Assembly: GCA_963920635.1 (NCBI GenBank)
Contig: OY987303.1
Location: forward strand, 50,591,223-50,655,222
Length of the DNA: 64,000 nucleotides
DNA from: Pseudeuparius sepicola
Lineage: Eukaryota; Arthropoda; Insecta; Coleoptera; Anthribidae
Reading direction: 5' to 3'
Shown: one piece after another, positions 37,301 to 47,185 of the stretch
Layout of the letters: each line of letters starts with the position of its first letter
Numbering within the stretch: the stretch's first letter is position 1
Notes under the pieces: generated by a model
What the model was told of the DNA's origin: nothing
Database searches by the model: none
What the model saw: the letters and a program-made list of their open reading frames with translations, nothing else
Program-made: the position numbers and the translations under genes

Positions 37301-40300
37301 ACACATTCAGAAAATAGACCAACGCTGACAGGATGTAGGTATAATCGCATTTGCCTTGGATATCCAAGCGTCATGTTTGTTTACTCGAACGCTACAGTCG
37401 AAGCTGTCAATAAACTCGTTCAAAATGAATCGTTTTGGAAATGTAAACAGAGAAATAATCTCGACAAATACCACTCGTGCCGGAAATTTTTCTAGATAAT
37501 TTTATTCTCAAGCCCTATTTTGCCCATTAGCAAAACCACTCGTACAAATTGGGCTTTTATTTTCAGAGATAAAAGACCAATTTATACTCGTGATCTTTCT
37601 AGGCAAAATAGCGCTTTCGAAAAAATTATCGATAAATTTCCGGCACTTGTGATATTACATACGATAATATCCAGGGAGAGTCCTACCTCATCACACGTAT
37701 TTCAAATATATTTATAACAAATTGAGAATTACTGGAAGTTTAAAAAATAAAGAAAAGATAAATAATCCACGACATGTTATTATACTTCGTGGAAAATCCG
37801 AGACATTCTTTTAAAGATGCATCGAGATATTTTCAAATATCATGGAGCTCAGTCCATAGATTGTTGAAAATGGTAATTACAGAAGGCGAGAATATTGCCG
37901 TTTAGTGTTGGAGAGGCAAGCGGAAAATGATCAGTTTATAAGTGCGTATTTTTACCACTTGTAAATTATCACTATAAAGATTACGCTATACTACTATTAA
38001 GTAACTATTCCATAAATAACATTACTATTCTATTACTACTCCTACCCTCCTACTACTTCTACGGTCATTGTCATTACTATTACAGACTCTATATTGTGGA
38101 CTGATGAAGTCACAACAGGGTGTTCCATATAAAAACATAGGTTTGGTCTATACCTCCGAAAGGCGACATTCACGTGTTTTTCTGAATATATACCTGACAT
38201 CGCAAGAAAATTTTATACAATTTCGTATTTACATTTTTTGTAGAATATTATGTGCATAACCCTGTACACTCGTAAAACCGAAAACTGTAGTTCATTGGAA
38301 AACGGAAAACCAAAACAACTCCAAAACATCATCGAAAGTCCCACTCAAGTTTGGCTCTCAGTTTCTGGCGGACGTATTTTTAATACCGCCTGCTTATATC
38401 TTTAGAGATATAATAAATGGGGAATACTTAAAAGAGATGGTCGTCGGTTGATTTATTTGGTAGCCCTCCTGGGACGTCGCCCCTTGTTTTATTAAATTTT
38501 TTGCTCCTTGTTTATATGTATTTATGAAGATTCTTGAGTAAGGGAAATGCCGAAAATCCGCGCCTATTGTGGGAGACGTCTCCTTTTATTTCCACACATA
38601 AAGTATTGGTAGGAAGGGTATTGCATGTTGCTGGAAATGATAGAAAATGTCGCAGATCACTTTTATTTCAGGAGAAAATAGCGCATCCAGTCCAAACAGA
38701 ATTCTCTAGAACATTTCGTTTTAAAAATTGTAGATTCTGTTAATTTTCGTGTGTTTCTGTTGTGTAATACATAATTTTTGGCTCCATCTGTTGCTTGCAT
38801 TCAGTATTGCTGTGAGATCCTTATTATTGCACATATTGGCTAAATTATATAGTTTCCATTAACAAGAGTATTATAGTAGTAGAGTATTATTGTCAATTTT
38901 ATTTATCGTATTTTGTTCTAGATGTGGATGTGACGAATGTGTGACTTCGAGACAAGAGGACTCACTGAGGCACTCAAGAAGCAGAATCAACGCATACAGA
39001 GCGTTGGCTTCTCCATCGCTCATCGCTCTGTCTTCAAAGGATCCTATACTGACAGCTTTCGAGTTGTCTTGGGAATTGAGAAGGTAGCACTATCACATAA
39101 AAGTTATTTATGTACAAGGCACTGAAGTTCAACATTTTATGACTCATGTGGAATTTAGTTGCGGAGGCCTCTGGCCACATGAGTCATAAAAAGAAATTCA
39201 GTGTCGAGGTACATATTATATATATATATTTTTTTAAATCGTAAAAAAATGTATTAGGCAAAAAACCATCATAAGGGATCACCCATCCATGCACCGACAA
39301 CGCGCGGCGTTGCTTGACGTTGACGATCGCTCTACCTAGGTCACGAGGCCTACGACAAAGACAGGCCATGGCGCACGAAAATCACGTGACCGATTTAGTA
39401 GCAGCTTGTGTTTTCAGAAATTTTAAGTGTTTAAAGTATTATTATACGTCTTAGGTCTTAGTTAATATTTTAGAAACAAGTTTATCCTTATTGTGTCTAC
39501 TTACAGTACACGTAGGTGAGTTTACATTTTTATTTCGTAAAAAACAACCTGTATACCAAATATTGGGTCTCTTTACATTATGTGATTTTTTCCGTAATGT
39601 ATTCTTATACGGTGAGAGATAGGGCAACGGTTAAATGGGGAAAAAGTTGCGCAATTTCGAGGTCAATAAAATGGCACAAACAGATTTCTAATATCTTTTT
39701 TCGCTTTTGAGTTATGTTGAAAAAAGTAAAATTTGGCGTTTTCGATTTTATTTTTTTCTGAAGTTGCTATCACAGATAGAGAAAAAAGAAAAGCACTTTA
39801 CTCTTAACGGGCCTTAAGATGGCGTTTTTAGATTTGTTCTACAACGTTTCGTTTTTGAGAAACCATCTTCAACTTAATTTTTTTTAATACGGACCTGGAT
39901 TTTTTTTTTGCAGATTTTGAAAGCGCTTTTCATTGCAAATACCATGATGTATGACAAGAAATATTTTTAAAATGTTTTGAGACAATTATACTGAAAATTC
40001 CTTTTTTCCATTAATTTTTTTTCTAATGCGGCCCTGTATTTAATAATAAGAAGTCTAAATATTAATCAGTATTGTCAACAATTTAACTTACAATTTATCT
40101 TTCAATTAGAGAACTAAAAGAAGGACGGCACATACGACAATAAAAAATAAATAAAAATCCTCCACCTAGAAGGCTTTGAAACAACGAAACCAATCCCTTG
40201 TCATTTGTCATAACTCCCACTTATTTCATTACAAATGGAGGGAGCTTTTTCAAATGACGACAAATTTAACATGTCAGCATGTTATATCTTGTGTCACAGA

Positions 40301-43300
40301 AATAGTGTAGAGGCCGAACGAATGTATTTTTGCAATTAATAAATGGCAAAAGTTGTTGATTACGTTGGCTTAAAGCTTTCTTCTCGCAATTAGGAAAAGC
40401 GAAGAATTTACTCCAAAACACAATGCGACACTGTTTGCTGTACAACAACAGAGGAAAATACTTTACCAGACGCAGGGCCGTAAAATTTAAAAGTATTAAG
40501 TTTTCGAAGTAAAAATAAACTGCAAGTTAAATTGTTGTCAATACTGATTAATATTTAGACTCCTTATTATTAAATACAGGGCCGCATTAGACAAAAATGA
40601 ATGGAAAAAAAGGAATTTTCAGTATAATTGTCTCAAAACATTTAAAAAATATTTCGTGTCATACATCATGGTATTTGCAATGAAAAGTGCTTGCAAAATC
40701 TACAAAAAAATCCAGGTTCGTATTTAAAAAAATAAAGTTGAAGATGGTTTCTCAAAAACGAAACGTTGTAGAACAAATCTAAAAACGCCATCTTAAGGCC
40801 CCTTAAAAAGTGCCATAAGAAAGTGTTTTTCTTTTTTCTCTATCTGTGATAACAACTTCAGAAAAAAATAAAATCGAAAACGCAAAATTTTACTTTTTTC
40901 AAATTAACTCAAAAACGAAAAAAGATATTAAAAATCTGTTGGTGCCATTTTATTGACCTCAAAATTGCGCAACTTTTTCCCCATTTAACCGTTGCCGTAT
41001 CTCTCACCGTTTGCAATATCCCCATGCTGTTCATTCTTATCCGGGACACAGTGTATATTGTGCAATAAATATGCTGATATTTAATTCAAACCAAGTAGTT
41101 ACATTAATCATACAACTATAGCTATATGAAGAATGATAAATTCCATAATTCTGTTATTTAAGTTCTACCTTTGATTTTTGAATAAAGAAGTTCCACTTGA
41201 CACTGGTGTATTTTCCATAAAAAGTCATATTTATCTCATATTATTTTTATTAAATAACTCTGTAAAAATTATATCATTGAATAAATTGTTTTTAAATTAT
41301 AAATATCATATTTACGACTATTAAAACACATCGACATTGTAATGTTGTAGGATGAAAAACATAATACAAAAGCCAGGAAGAAAATGCCACCATAACACTT
41401 ATTTTCTTTGCCTGGAAATGAAAATTTGCACCAAAAATGGATTCGTCAAATTCCAACTGAGATTTCATTTCTAACTAACACGTTTTCTAGAAAGTTAAAT
41501 AATTAAAATGGAAAAATGTGTTGTGGAAGGAGAATGTAGAGAATATCCTTGAAAAATACCTAAGCTAAAGGGAGGAAGGTGCTGACCCAACAATTTTTGA
41601 GAATGTGCCAAAATATTTTAGTGCAGTGCCGTTCAACTCTCAGCCCAAACGGTTGAAGCAAGTTGAAAATTTTGAAAAAGCAATTAGAGAAAGCCTGGAT
41701 ACACAAAATTAATAATATAATAAACGAAAGAAAACTATAGGTATAGACAACAACACAAATTGTGACTAAGTTGATCACGTGACTAGGCGATTCTGCGTTA
41801 GCGCCGTGGCCTGTCTTTATCGTTGGCCACGACTATGTCCAGTATGACGAGGCACGGCGCTTCCCAACAGAAACTCCAAACTGCTGCCTGTTGTGCAGCC
41901 TCCATGAAAAATAGATTGATATTCAAACCTACTGAAATATTTATAATGAAAAATTGCGCTGCTATAGGTAACAATTTCGCAATGTGTACGAAAATTAAAC
42001 GGGGGCCACTCGTAAATTTCCCTTCATTTTACTCAACATCGATGTACTTTTAAACCCTCTTCGAGGCTTGTATGCGAAATTGGGGCACCTAAATCTGTCA
42101 CTACCTGAAGCGGTATATATGCGCAGAATTCGATGTAAACAAGTAAACGAGTACAAAGTAAGAATGCTTAATGCAAAAAACACTTTGAAACTTTTGAAAA
42201 GGTCGACTGTGTTGTTCGGTTTCTAGTTTGCAAGTTTCTTTTTAACTTATGCAAGTTGATAAAAATAGCATAGCGAATGCAAGGTTTTCGTTCTTACTAA
42301 AAGATTTAGTTAATAAGTTATACAGGGCGAACATAAATAATTTATCAAGGCTCCATAGACAGTGTTCTTCAAAAAGTTATCATTTATGTTGGGAAAATTT
42401 GTATCTATTAATGATTTATTCTGACATTTGGCTTTGGCACAATCTTTTGCTTTCTACTACAGGATACCCACAGGCTATTGTACTAGAATGGTTTGGTATA
42501 ACTTCTCTTAACTGTCGCAGGTCAAAATGACTGTCCTGAAATCTTACATCGTCTAAACTTTCTCCTGCCTAGGGCGTCATCTAGAAATCCTGATGTACTA
42601 TAATATACTTCACGGATAAACGTTCAGAAATTTTCTGTATTGTATTCTACATATTCAACTGCAGTATAAGTGACACAAAAAACTAAAATCGGCTGAATAA
42701 TATAAAAACACTTACCTTTTATCATATTTATCTTGTTACTTATATTGATTTATTTTATTATGTTAATTTTTGACATTTTTTTGTATAAAATAGAATATTT
42801 GTTTTTGTGTTATTTGTTACATCCTAAACTGTAAATGGATTTGTATAGTCTGCTGCACATCGCAAATAAACAAATAGAGGACATATTTATATAGGGCCTC
42901 CTATATTATGGATTTTTGTCAAATTTTTGAAGCTGGCTATCCTTGTGCTGCAAATGACTTAATTCGCCTTTCGAAATCTTCGATGTCACAAAGAAACCCA
43001 AAATACAAAGTTCCTCTGTCGGTTAAGCTCCACTTCTTTCCTCTTGTCCGCTTCAACTCTAATAGACATAGTTAAACGACATACCTACCTGAAAAACCCT
43101 AAGAGGTTTACTACGGGAAAACTTGTATAACTGTCGAAAGCTTTCTCAGGTGTAAAAGCTTTTAGTTTTTTCGTTTCTGTAACATTGCTTAACGAAATCT
43201 GTGCTGCTAAAATCCCTCCGCTTTGTAATATTGGAGGACATACTAATTTAGGCAGATTGGGTAAACGTGTAGATATGTAGGTATGTCTGCCTGAAATTAG

Positions 43301-44276
43301 TTTTGAAAACGGAGCAGATGCGGAAAGCATACAAATGATCTGAAGACGACTGAATAGAGGAATACCTACGTCAGAGGCCGTTTAAAATTATTACTGACAT
43401 CCTTGTTGTCGGGATATACAATGTACAGGGTGAGCGAAACTCGAGGTCCCATGCCTACAGCGGGAACACGAAAACTCAAAATAAAATTCCGAAAGGGGGT
43501 TCTTAAATGGGACATACTAAGGTCCAATTATGACATAAGATTAGCTTTTTTAATATTTGAGAAAATGGCCGCTGTGACGTCATCGATATTACTTACATAC
43601 CATTTTTTCTCTATATATTGAAAGTCGTTATCATTCTCAACAACTTTTGTAGGAAAAGATTTTGTGTATCTTTTATTCTTCAAAATCTACAGGGTCAAAT
43701 GTGTAAAAAAAATTCCGAAATTATTTAAGAGTATGTGTATGTGTATGTGTCTTGTGCACCCTTAAATTTATTCAACTGGAATATTTTTTAAATTTTTGTA
43801 TAGGGAAGTTTCCTCTAATTGAATTTCGAAATTAAATATTTTCGGAAAGTTGCCGAACGCTAGCTCAGAAGAAGAAGGAATCAAATAATTGTTCATTGTA
43901 AAATATCTTTCAGCTGACAGCGCATAACCTAATCTGTTCTGTGCGGAGAACATAGATTTTGTTGCATGGTTATAAACATTTTTTTGTCTAAATAAATGAG
44001 ACCTCGACTTTCGCTCACCATGTACATACGTACCTACCTATAGTATAACTTGTTTTTTTTTTCAGGTTGAGTTTTCTGGAGCACGAATTTCGTGGGGAGT
44101 ACCAAGAACTCAGAAAACAATGCCAAGACTTTGCTACGGCTCTACTGGATCACACGCGAAGTTCTTATGAACTTGAGGTGCTGTTAAATCATGACCAAAC
44201 AGGCCCCGCGTTTGAACATGGCGATAGAATGCATTTAAATAGACTGAAGTTGGCGATAAAATTAAGACAAAAGAAG
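25092..44276 (+). CDS. Trpgamma: TRP-gamma cation channel gene (partial, four exons; genomic span)
   Basis: Spliced span of four coding exons with compatible phases: 25092-25329, 29474-29616, 38922-39083 and 44066-44276. Introns are 4.1, 9.3 and 5.0 kb, all GT..AG. The joined exons give about 251 residues of the cytoplasmic N-terminal region: ankyrin repeats ([54 protein letters not shown]), the TRP_2 linker with the CGCDEC cysteines, and the following helices. TRP-gamma is a canonical-type TRP channel related to Drosophila TRP and TRPL, thought to form heteromers with them and pass Ca2+ and Na+ at the plasma membrane. SWEALPPDT and the LSFLEHEF...[17 protein letters not shown] stretch fit TRP-gamma better than TRP or TRPL. 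The 5' exons and the membrane/pore exons were not found, so the gene must extend past the window. Confidence 0.92.
25330..25906 (+). other. TRP-gamma intron, first part
   Basis: No feature recognised apart from a TA-flanked GGGCGTTTCTAAAATATGG near 25816, a possible MITE end. Confidence 0.5.
25907..26618. mobile_element. palindromic MITE in TRP-gamma intron
   Basis: Ends TACAGGGTGAGTCACATC (25907) and GATGTGACTCACCCATA (26618). Arms of about 290 bp share markers such as GGCAGAGCCGAAAACACAAG, and the loop is near 26190-26370. Non-coding. Confidence 0.87.
27171..27438. mobile_element. 268-bp MITE
   Basis: Inverted ends CCACAGAATAAAT (27171) and ATTTATTCTGTGG (27438), with further pairing through AGACATGTGTC / GACACATGTCT. 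Confidence 0.8.
27829..28740. mobile_element. 912-bp palindromic MITE in TRP-gamma intron
   Basis: Ends TACAGGGTGGGCCAA (27829) and TTGGCCCCCTCTGTA (28740). Arms of about 400 bp share CAAATCGATATC, ACAGGGCGTTTTTCGAAAA and GCACTTTTTTACGTA. The last two also occur in the 19594-20244 palindrome, so the families are related. Confidence 0.85.
28878..28960 (-). repeat. SINE tail, copy 2 (truncated)
   Basis: Matches the tail of the SINE at 12295-12430 (GGATGTTTTTGTGGTATATC...GATAAT...AATGCACT). The tRNA-like head is missing. Confidence 0.65.
29474..29616 (+). CDS. Trpgamma: TRP-gamma exon: ankyrin repeats 3-4
   Basis: Acceptor (T)10CAG ends at 29473; donor GTGGGT starts at 29617. It starts in phase 0 with [20 protein letters not shown] and ends after two bases of an Arg codon (AG/). 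It encodes [20 protein letters not shown], the last ankyrin repeat before the cysteine-rich linker. The split codon AG|A is completed exactly by the exon at 38922. Confidence 0.93.
29855..30153. mobile_element. 299-bp MITE with degraded arms
   Basis: TACAGGGT at 29855 and ACACCCTGTA ending at 30153, with only short subterminal pairing. Confidence 0.55.
30154..30709. other. TRP-gamma intron, no feature recognised
   Basis: AT-rich. It includes TTAAACTTAGT at 30664-30674, which recurs at 32091-32101 just past the Penelope palindrome and may be its target duplication. Confidence 0.4.
31144..31380 (-). pseudogene. Penelope-like protein C-terminus, left arm
   Basis: - strand frame ending ...[17 protein letters not shown]. 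It carries [19 protein letters not shown] and [16 protein letters not shown], the post-GIY-YIG C-terminal motif of Penelope elements (H-x-F/I-D-F, K-I-L, R-x2-E-x2-x-I, N-x-D-x-L). There is no GIY-YIG or RT upstream, so this is a 5'-truncated copy. Confidence 0.8.
31417..31656 (+). pseudogene. Penelope-like protein C-terminus, right arm
   Basis: Mirror of the 31144-31380 copy with the same 75-residue tail. The frame reads [19 protein letters not shown] and stops at 31656. It retains slightly more upstream sequence (NPTALVE) than the left copy. It is truncated and lacks RT and endonuclease. Confidence 0.8.
32233..32618 (+). repeat. direct repeat pair, 342-bp spacing
   Basis: GAATGGAGACACCTCTGTAA...TTATTTTTGCTCCGA occurs at 32233-32275 and again at 32575-32617. 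TACAGGG motifs at 32371 and 32530 lie between them. Confidence 0.7.
32619..34556. other. TRP-gamma intron, no gene recognised
   Basis: Unique AT-rich sequence. A 25-bp segment ACTCAAGTTTGGCTGCCAGT at 34020 is repeated with small changes at 38344. Confidence 0.4.
34557..35143 (+). repeat. D repeat, copy 1
   Basis: About 590 bp starting TAGTTATTTATGTACCAAGG and ending near TTTCAAG. The first 125 bp form an imperfect hairpin (GGCACTGAAGTTC... / GAACTTCAATGCC). Related copies lie at 39101 (split) and 55215. Contains no supported protein. Confidence 0.8.
35224..35562. mobile_element. 339-bp palindromic MITE
   Basis: TA-bounded with ends CGTGGTGATT and AATCACCACG. Arms include GACCCATAAAATGGCTTTTT and the loop is near GGCCGCCATTAGG. 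Confidence 0.87.
35563..36185. other. TRP-gamma intron; possible DNA-binding-domain relic
   Basis: 35640-35770 read in one frame gives [20 protein letters not shown] then [10 protein letters not shown], similar in style to MADF/Myb-like DNA-binding domains of transposon-associated proteins. Too short and isolated to name. Confidence 0.3.
36186..36758. mobile_element. 573-bp MITE
   Basis: TACAGATTGTACCAAATTA at the left and TAATTTGGTACAGCCTGTA at the right, with further pairing AACTACGATGGTGAAA / TTTCACCATCGTACT. The left arm includes AATGGAACACCCTCTATATT, a module boundary seen elsewhere. Confidence 0.75.
36805..36975. mobile_element. 170-bp MITE
   Basis: Inverted ends ATCGTTGACTGACGTAT (36809-36825) and ATACGTCAGTCAACG (to 36968), continuing into CTCACGGCT / AGCCGTGAG. 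Confidence 0.8.
37473..37651. mobile_element. 180-bp MITE
   Basis: Inverted arms ACTCGTGCCGGAAATTT and AAATTTCCGGCACTTGT, with CTATTTTGCC / GGCAAAATAG inside. Confidence 0.75.
38115..38266. mobile_element. 152-bp MITE
   Basis: ACAGGGTGTTCCATATAAA at the left and a degraded TTATGTGCATAACCCTGTA at the right. Confidence 0.6.
38267..38921 (+). other. end of TRP-gamma intron
   Basis: No feature recognised other than the acceptor tract TTTTGTTCTAG ending at 38921. Confidence 0.5.
38922..39083 (+). CDS. Trpgamma: TRP-gamma exon: TRP_2 cysteine linker
   Basis: Acceptor TTTGTTCTAG; donor GTAGCA at 39084. The first base completes Arg. The exon then reads [20 protein letters not shown], then [20 protein letters not shown] and [12 protein letters not shown], and ends two bases into another Arg codon. 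The CGCDEC cysteines belong to the TRP_2 linker, which in related TRPC channels binds zinc. A repeat (D copy 3) begins only 17 nt beyond the donor. Confidence 0.94.
39574..41055. mobile_element. foldback element FB, copy B
   Basis: Same family as 9804-11149 and 58791-60050. The right end GGGACACAGTGTA is intact. The left end (TACATTATGTGATT..., 39574) is degraded up to GGTGAGAGAT at 39611. Large arms pair around a loop near 40080-40520. Confidence 0.82.
41396..41712 (+). pseudogene. THAP-domain relic of a P-like transposase
   Basis: [20 protein letters not shown] (from 41396) fits the THAP helix region (FPxxxxLxxKWxxxI). A second frame, from 41578, reads [20 protein letters not shown], the distal THAP part ending with the usual PTIF-type motif, and continues to a stop at 41710-41712. 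The central C-x-x-H and AVPTxF order is broken by a frameshift and stops near 41480-41555, so it is not functional. No RNaseH-like catalytic region follows. Confidence 0.7.
42005..43423. other. TRP-gamma intron, no gene recognised
   Basis: Open frames at 42249-42530 (+) and 43085-43330 (-) show no known domain. A solo ATACAGGGCGAACATAA lies at 42320. Confidence 0.4.
43424..44024. mobile_element. 601-bp MITE just upstream of TRP-gamma exon
   Basis: Ends TACAGGGTGAGCGAAACTCG (43424) and CGACTTTCGCTCACCATGTA (44024). It lies 41 nt before the exon acceptor at 44065, so the branch point must be within those 41 nt or inside the element. Confidence 0.82.
44066..44276 (+). CDS. Trpgamma: TRP-gamma exon: pre-membrane helical region
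   Basis: Acceptor (T)12CAG ends at 44065; donor GTAAGA at 44277. The first base completes Arg, then [60 protein letters not shown] and [10 protein letters not shown], ending in phase 0. This is the linker-helix stretch before the first membrane segment of TRPC-like channels. The next expected exon (region preceding S1) was not found before 64000. Confidence 0.94.
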
Positions 44277-44443
44277 GTAAGAATAAAACAGTTTTTGCAC
44301 CCTACTGCACTTATTGGCGAATCCAATTATTTATAATAATTTGTGGCGAAATCATTAGTTTTCGGATACAGCCTGAAATGAAACTTCTGCGTTTAAAACG
44401 AAAACACTTCACCACTAACATAAATCGCGTACTTATGTCCCTA

Positions 44444-45411
44444 TACAGCGTCTCCCAAAAAGTTAGTATCATTTAAAGAATAAAATTGCCAGAAATGGGT
44501 TTATTTGTTAAAATTTCAAAAAGCTTTACTTAAAAATGTTCTTCCTTTTTAAATTTAACAGAAGTGCACCGAATTCCAACGATCTACTAAAAGGTTTTGT
44601 TTTTTGCAATTTTTTTTATGATTTAGAATTTTCCGAAAATGTTAAAGACGTGTAACTGCACAAAAACTATTTTATGACACTTGCTTTATATTTGTATTAA
44701 CTATTAATTGAAAAATATCTATAAGAATATGTGGTTTTCAAAGGAATGGTGCAAAGTCGATGTACCGTCTAGCCTTTAGGATATCTATCCAGTACCATAT
44801 TGATGCTAAAATAATACAAAGTTTAAAGATTATCACGCTGTTTTACGTCCCTAACCAAAATACACTACTTTTTACGGCTAAAATACAATAATTAAGAAGG
44901 TAAATTGTCCCGTAAAAAGTCCTGGATTTTGGTTAGATACTTGAAACAGTTTGATGGTATTTCAACTTAGTATTATTTTCGCACCAATTTACCTAGTACT
45001 GAACATATTCTTATCGATATTTTGCAATAAAAACCGAATAGAATGATAAAACTAGTTATATAAAACGGTTTTTATCCGGTTACAAGTATTTAAAATTATC
45101 AGAAGGTACAAAATTATGAAAAAAATTCGAAAAACAAAATTTTTCAATAGAGCGTTGGTACACTTGTGTAAAATTGAAAAATAATAAACTTTTTCAAGTA
45201 AAACTTCGAAATTTTAGCAAGTAAACCCATCTTAGCAATTAAATTTTTAAAATACCATTTTTGACAGGTAGCGAAAGTCGCGTGATCATGTGTGATCGAT
45301 TCCTTTGTCATCTTTTATAAAGCAGAAGGTAACACCAAGGTTGAATTTCAAAATAAACCGTTAATTAAAAAATATTCCCCCTATGATGCGAACTTTTTGG
45401 AGGACACTGTA
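44444..45411. mobile_element. 968-bp mariner-type palindromic MITE
   Basis: TA-bounded with ends ACAGCGTCTCCCAAAAAGTT and AACTTTTTGGAGGACACTGT. Arms pair through AATATCTATAAGAATATG / CATATTCTTATCGATATT. The CAGTG-CCAAAAAGTT terminus resembles the 18457-19208 element. Confidence 0.82.
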
Positions 45412-45578
45412 TATTTGTTTTCACTGTGTGCGTTCATAATATTTTTTCTGCAACTAGAAAATATTCTTGGATTATTGTGGTAGATATACTTATTATATTT
45501 ACCTATAGCTTATTATTATTTCGGGAACGTACACAACATGACATACTATAATATTATCTCAACCGCCGAACACTACTA

Positions 45579-45608
45579 GCAAAGTCTAGTATTCTCTAGA
45601 CTTTGCTA
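45579..45608. repeat. perfect hairpin
   Basis: AGCAAAGTCTAG, 6-nt loop, CTAGACTTTGCT. Confidence 0.8.
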
Positions 45609-45651
45609 CTAGTAGGCCAGGGAAATTACGGTAAAAAATAACGAAACTTAG

Positions 45652-46190
45652 ACAAAATTCATAACCGCATTTTTATAATGCCATCACAAAATATTGGTAA
45701 TAAATGAACGCCAGAATTGTTTTTTATACAAAATAAACATACGCGTGTGGGCGTTTTTTAGAAAAATACATTTTCTTGTTGTACTAAAGACGGGATAAAT
45801 ATTAACTGCGAATTTTAAGCTGCATTTATTAGTAAGTAAAGTGTATATAAAGTTGAGATTGATAAATTAAACAGATTACGTTTGCGCAAGTATCCGAATG
45901 ATGAAAAATTGACATTTTTCGTAATATTTTTTGGGCAAAAATATTAACTGCGTTTTTATTATTTATAATTACCTTAAAAATCAAGTATTAACAGTTTGTT
46001 CTGAAATTAAACATACTGTTTCGCCGGAAATCGCATTTTAATCAAATTTGAAGCTGTTTTTGAGAGCAAAATTATTAACTAGCTGATTTTTGTTAAACTT
46101 TGTAAGTGGATGCTAAGTCTTGTTAAATTTTTTGAAATTAAACAAAAATTGGTAACGGAAGTATTTTGAAATGACAAATGACAGTTGACC
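45652..46190 (+). repeat. diverged tandem repeat, four units of about 140 bp
   Basis: The motif AAAATATTAACTGCGTTTTT or a close variant occurs at about 45655, 45797, 45938 and 46067. A second motif, AAATTAAACA or similar, follows about 67-70 bp into each unit (about 45725, 45866, 46006, 46136). An inverted AACAGTTAATATTTTTGAG lies at about 46270. Confidence 0.6.
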
Positions 46191-46486
46191 TACATGCGCT
46201 GTAAATAAATGTTTAATTTCGCTATATGTGATTTAATATAGTTATATTGTAAAAAGTTAAACAAAAAAAAACAGTTAATATTTTTGAGTTAAAGTTGCGG
46301 AAATGTACGGGTATCTCCAAAGTCTTGTCAAATACCATTCGGGCATCTAATTTTTCCTGTGAAAAAAAAAATCCAAAAAACCACAATGCTAAGTAATATT
46401 TTTTTAACAAAGTGCAGATGCAGGTGCAAAAATCCTCGTCTTCGACTCGGATTTTTGTTGCCACCAGCACTCGTGCTTTTTGTTAA

Positions 46487-46520
46487 AATCAAAGATCATA
46501 GAATATTATGATCTTTGATA
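46487..46520. repeat. hairpin
   Basis: ATCAAAGATCAT and ATGATCTTTGAT around an 8-nt loop. Confidence 0.75.
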
Positions 46521-46940
46521 AAATATTACTTAACTGTTATGATATTACTTACGAAAATGCCACACTCCTGGTATAAACGCTGAAATCGACAACTAATTTC
46601 AAAAAGTATGTCATTTCATTGGTTCATATTGACAGGCGTTGCATTCTCAACCTAATACCAAAGTCTAGCTAATACCCACGGGCGTAACCAAGGGGGGGGT
46701 TTCGTGGGTTCAAACCCCCCCCCCCCCCCGAAATAAGCAAAATATTACCTAATATTATACCGAAAAAATACGAGGAGTGAAGAGTTAAATTATTATTACG
46801 TTTGAATATATGTAGTAATAGTAGCGCCTAGCGCCACCTTTTGACGAGAGGCAGACGCAGTTGCAGCCGAACTATTTTGTATTGTAGGGACACTTTGCGT
46901 TGTTTCTCGATTATTCGCCACGCCCCTAGGTCGAAATGAG

Positions 46941-46975
46941 CGGAACTTTGTGGAAGTTCGTGGAAGTTTCTGGAC
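46941..46975 (+). promoter_or_regulatory. GAA/TTC repeat upstream of hAT promoter (possible HSF-like site)
   Basis: GTGGAAGTTCGTGGAAGTTT followed by CTGGA contains alternating GAA and TTC units just upstream of the TATA box. Only part of it has canonical 2-nt spacing, so heat-shock-factor binding is speculative. Confidence 0.3.
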
Positions 46976-46989
46976 GGCTGCTGGGCTGC

Positions 46990-46997
46990 TATATAAG
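46990..46997 (+). promoter_or_regulatory. TATA box of hAT element 1
   Basis: TATATAAG lies in a GC-rich promoter, about 190 bp before the transposase ATG at 47186. The inverted copy has the same box at 50225-50232. Confidence 0.7.
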
Positions 46998-47185
46998 CGG
47001 CGCCGCGGCGCGTGACCGCGCTTACGGCAGTATTGTTCCATGCGAACTCGAAGCGAATAAAAGTGAAAAGTGGTGAACGAATAGTGAAGAGAATTAAGTG
47101 TACCGTGTAAGTGAGTAATTTTAGTGCACTGTTATTCGATGACCTTGTTAAGGATAGATACCTGAATCATTATTACTGTCGAAAA

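Larger units (their letters stand above)
39344..41832 (+). mobile_element. P-superfamily-like element with THAP relic, inserted in D repeat
   Basis: Imperfect 30-bp terminal inverted repeats (CGAGGCCTACGACAAAGACA at the left; complement of TCGTGGCCAACGATAAAGAC at the right). An 8-bp, slightly diverged target duplication flanks it: CTAGGTCA 39336-39343 and CTATGTCC 41833-41840. It contains a THAP-domain relic at 41396-41712 and a later foldback insertion at 39574-41055. THAP plus an 8-bp duplication indicates the P superfamily; this is inference, since the catalytic domain is gone. Confidence 0.7.
39101..42004 (+). repeat. D repeat, copy 3, split by a nested element
   Basis: 39101-39343 matches the first half of the D repeat (34557, 55215) and 41833 to about 42004 matches its second half. 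The element at 39344-41832 interrupts it. After about 42004 the match to D is lost. Confidence 0.8.

Noticed and set aside
38890..39125. the two longer ORFs over the TRP-gamma exon as separate genes
   Set aside because: One is the real exon extended into introns, the other is a frame shadow; splice sites define 38922-39083.
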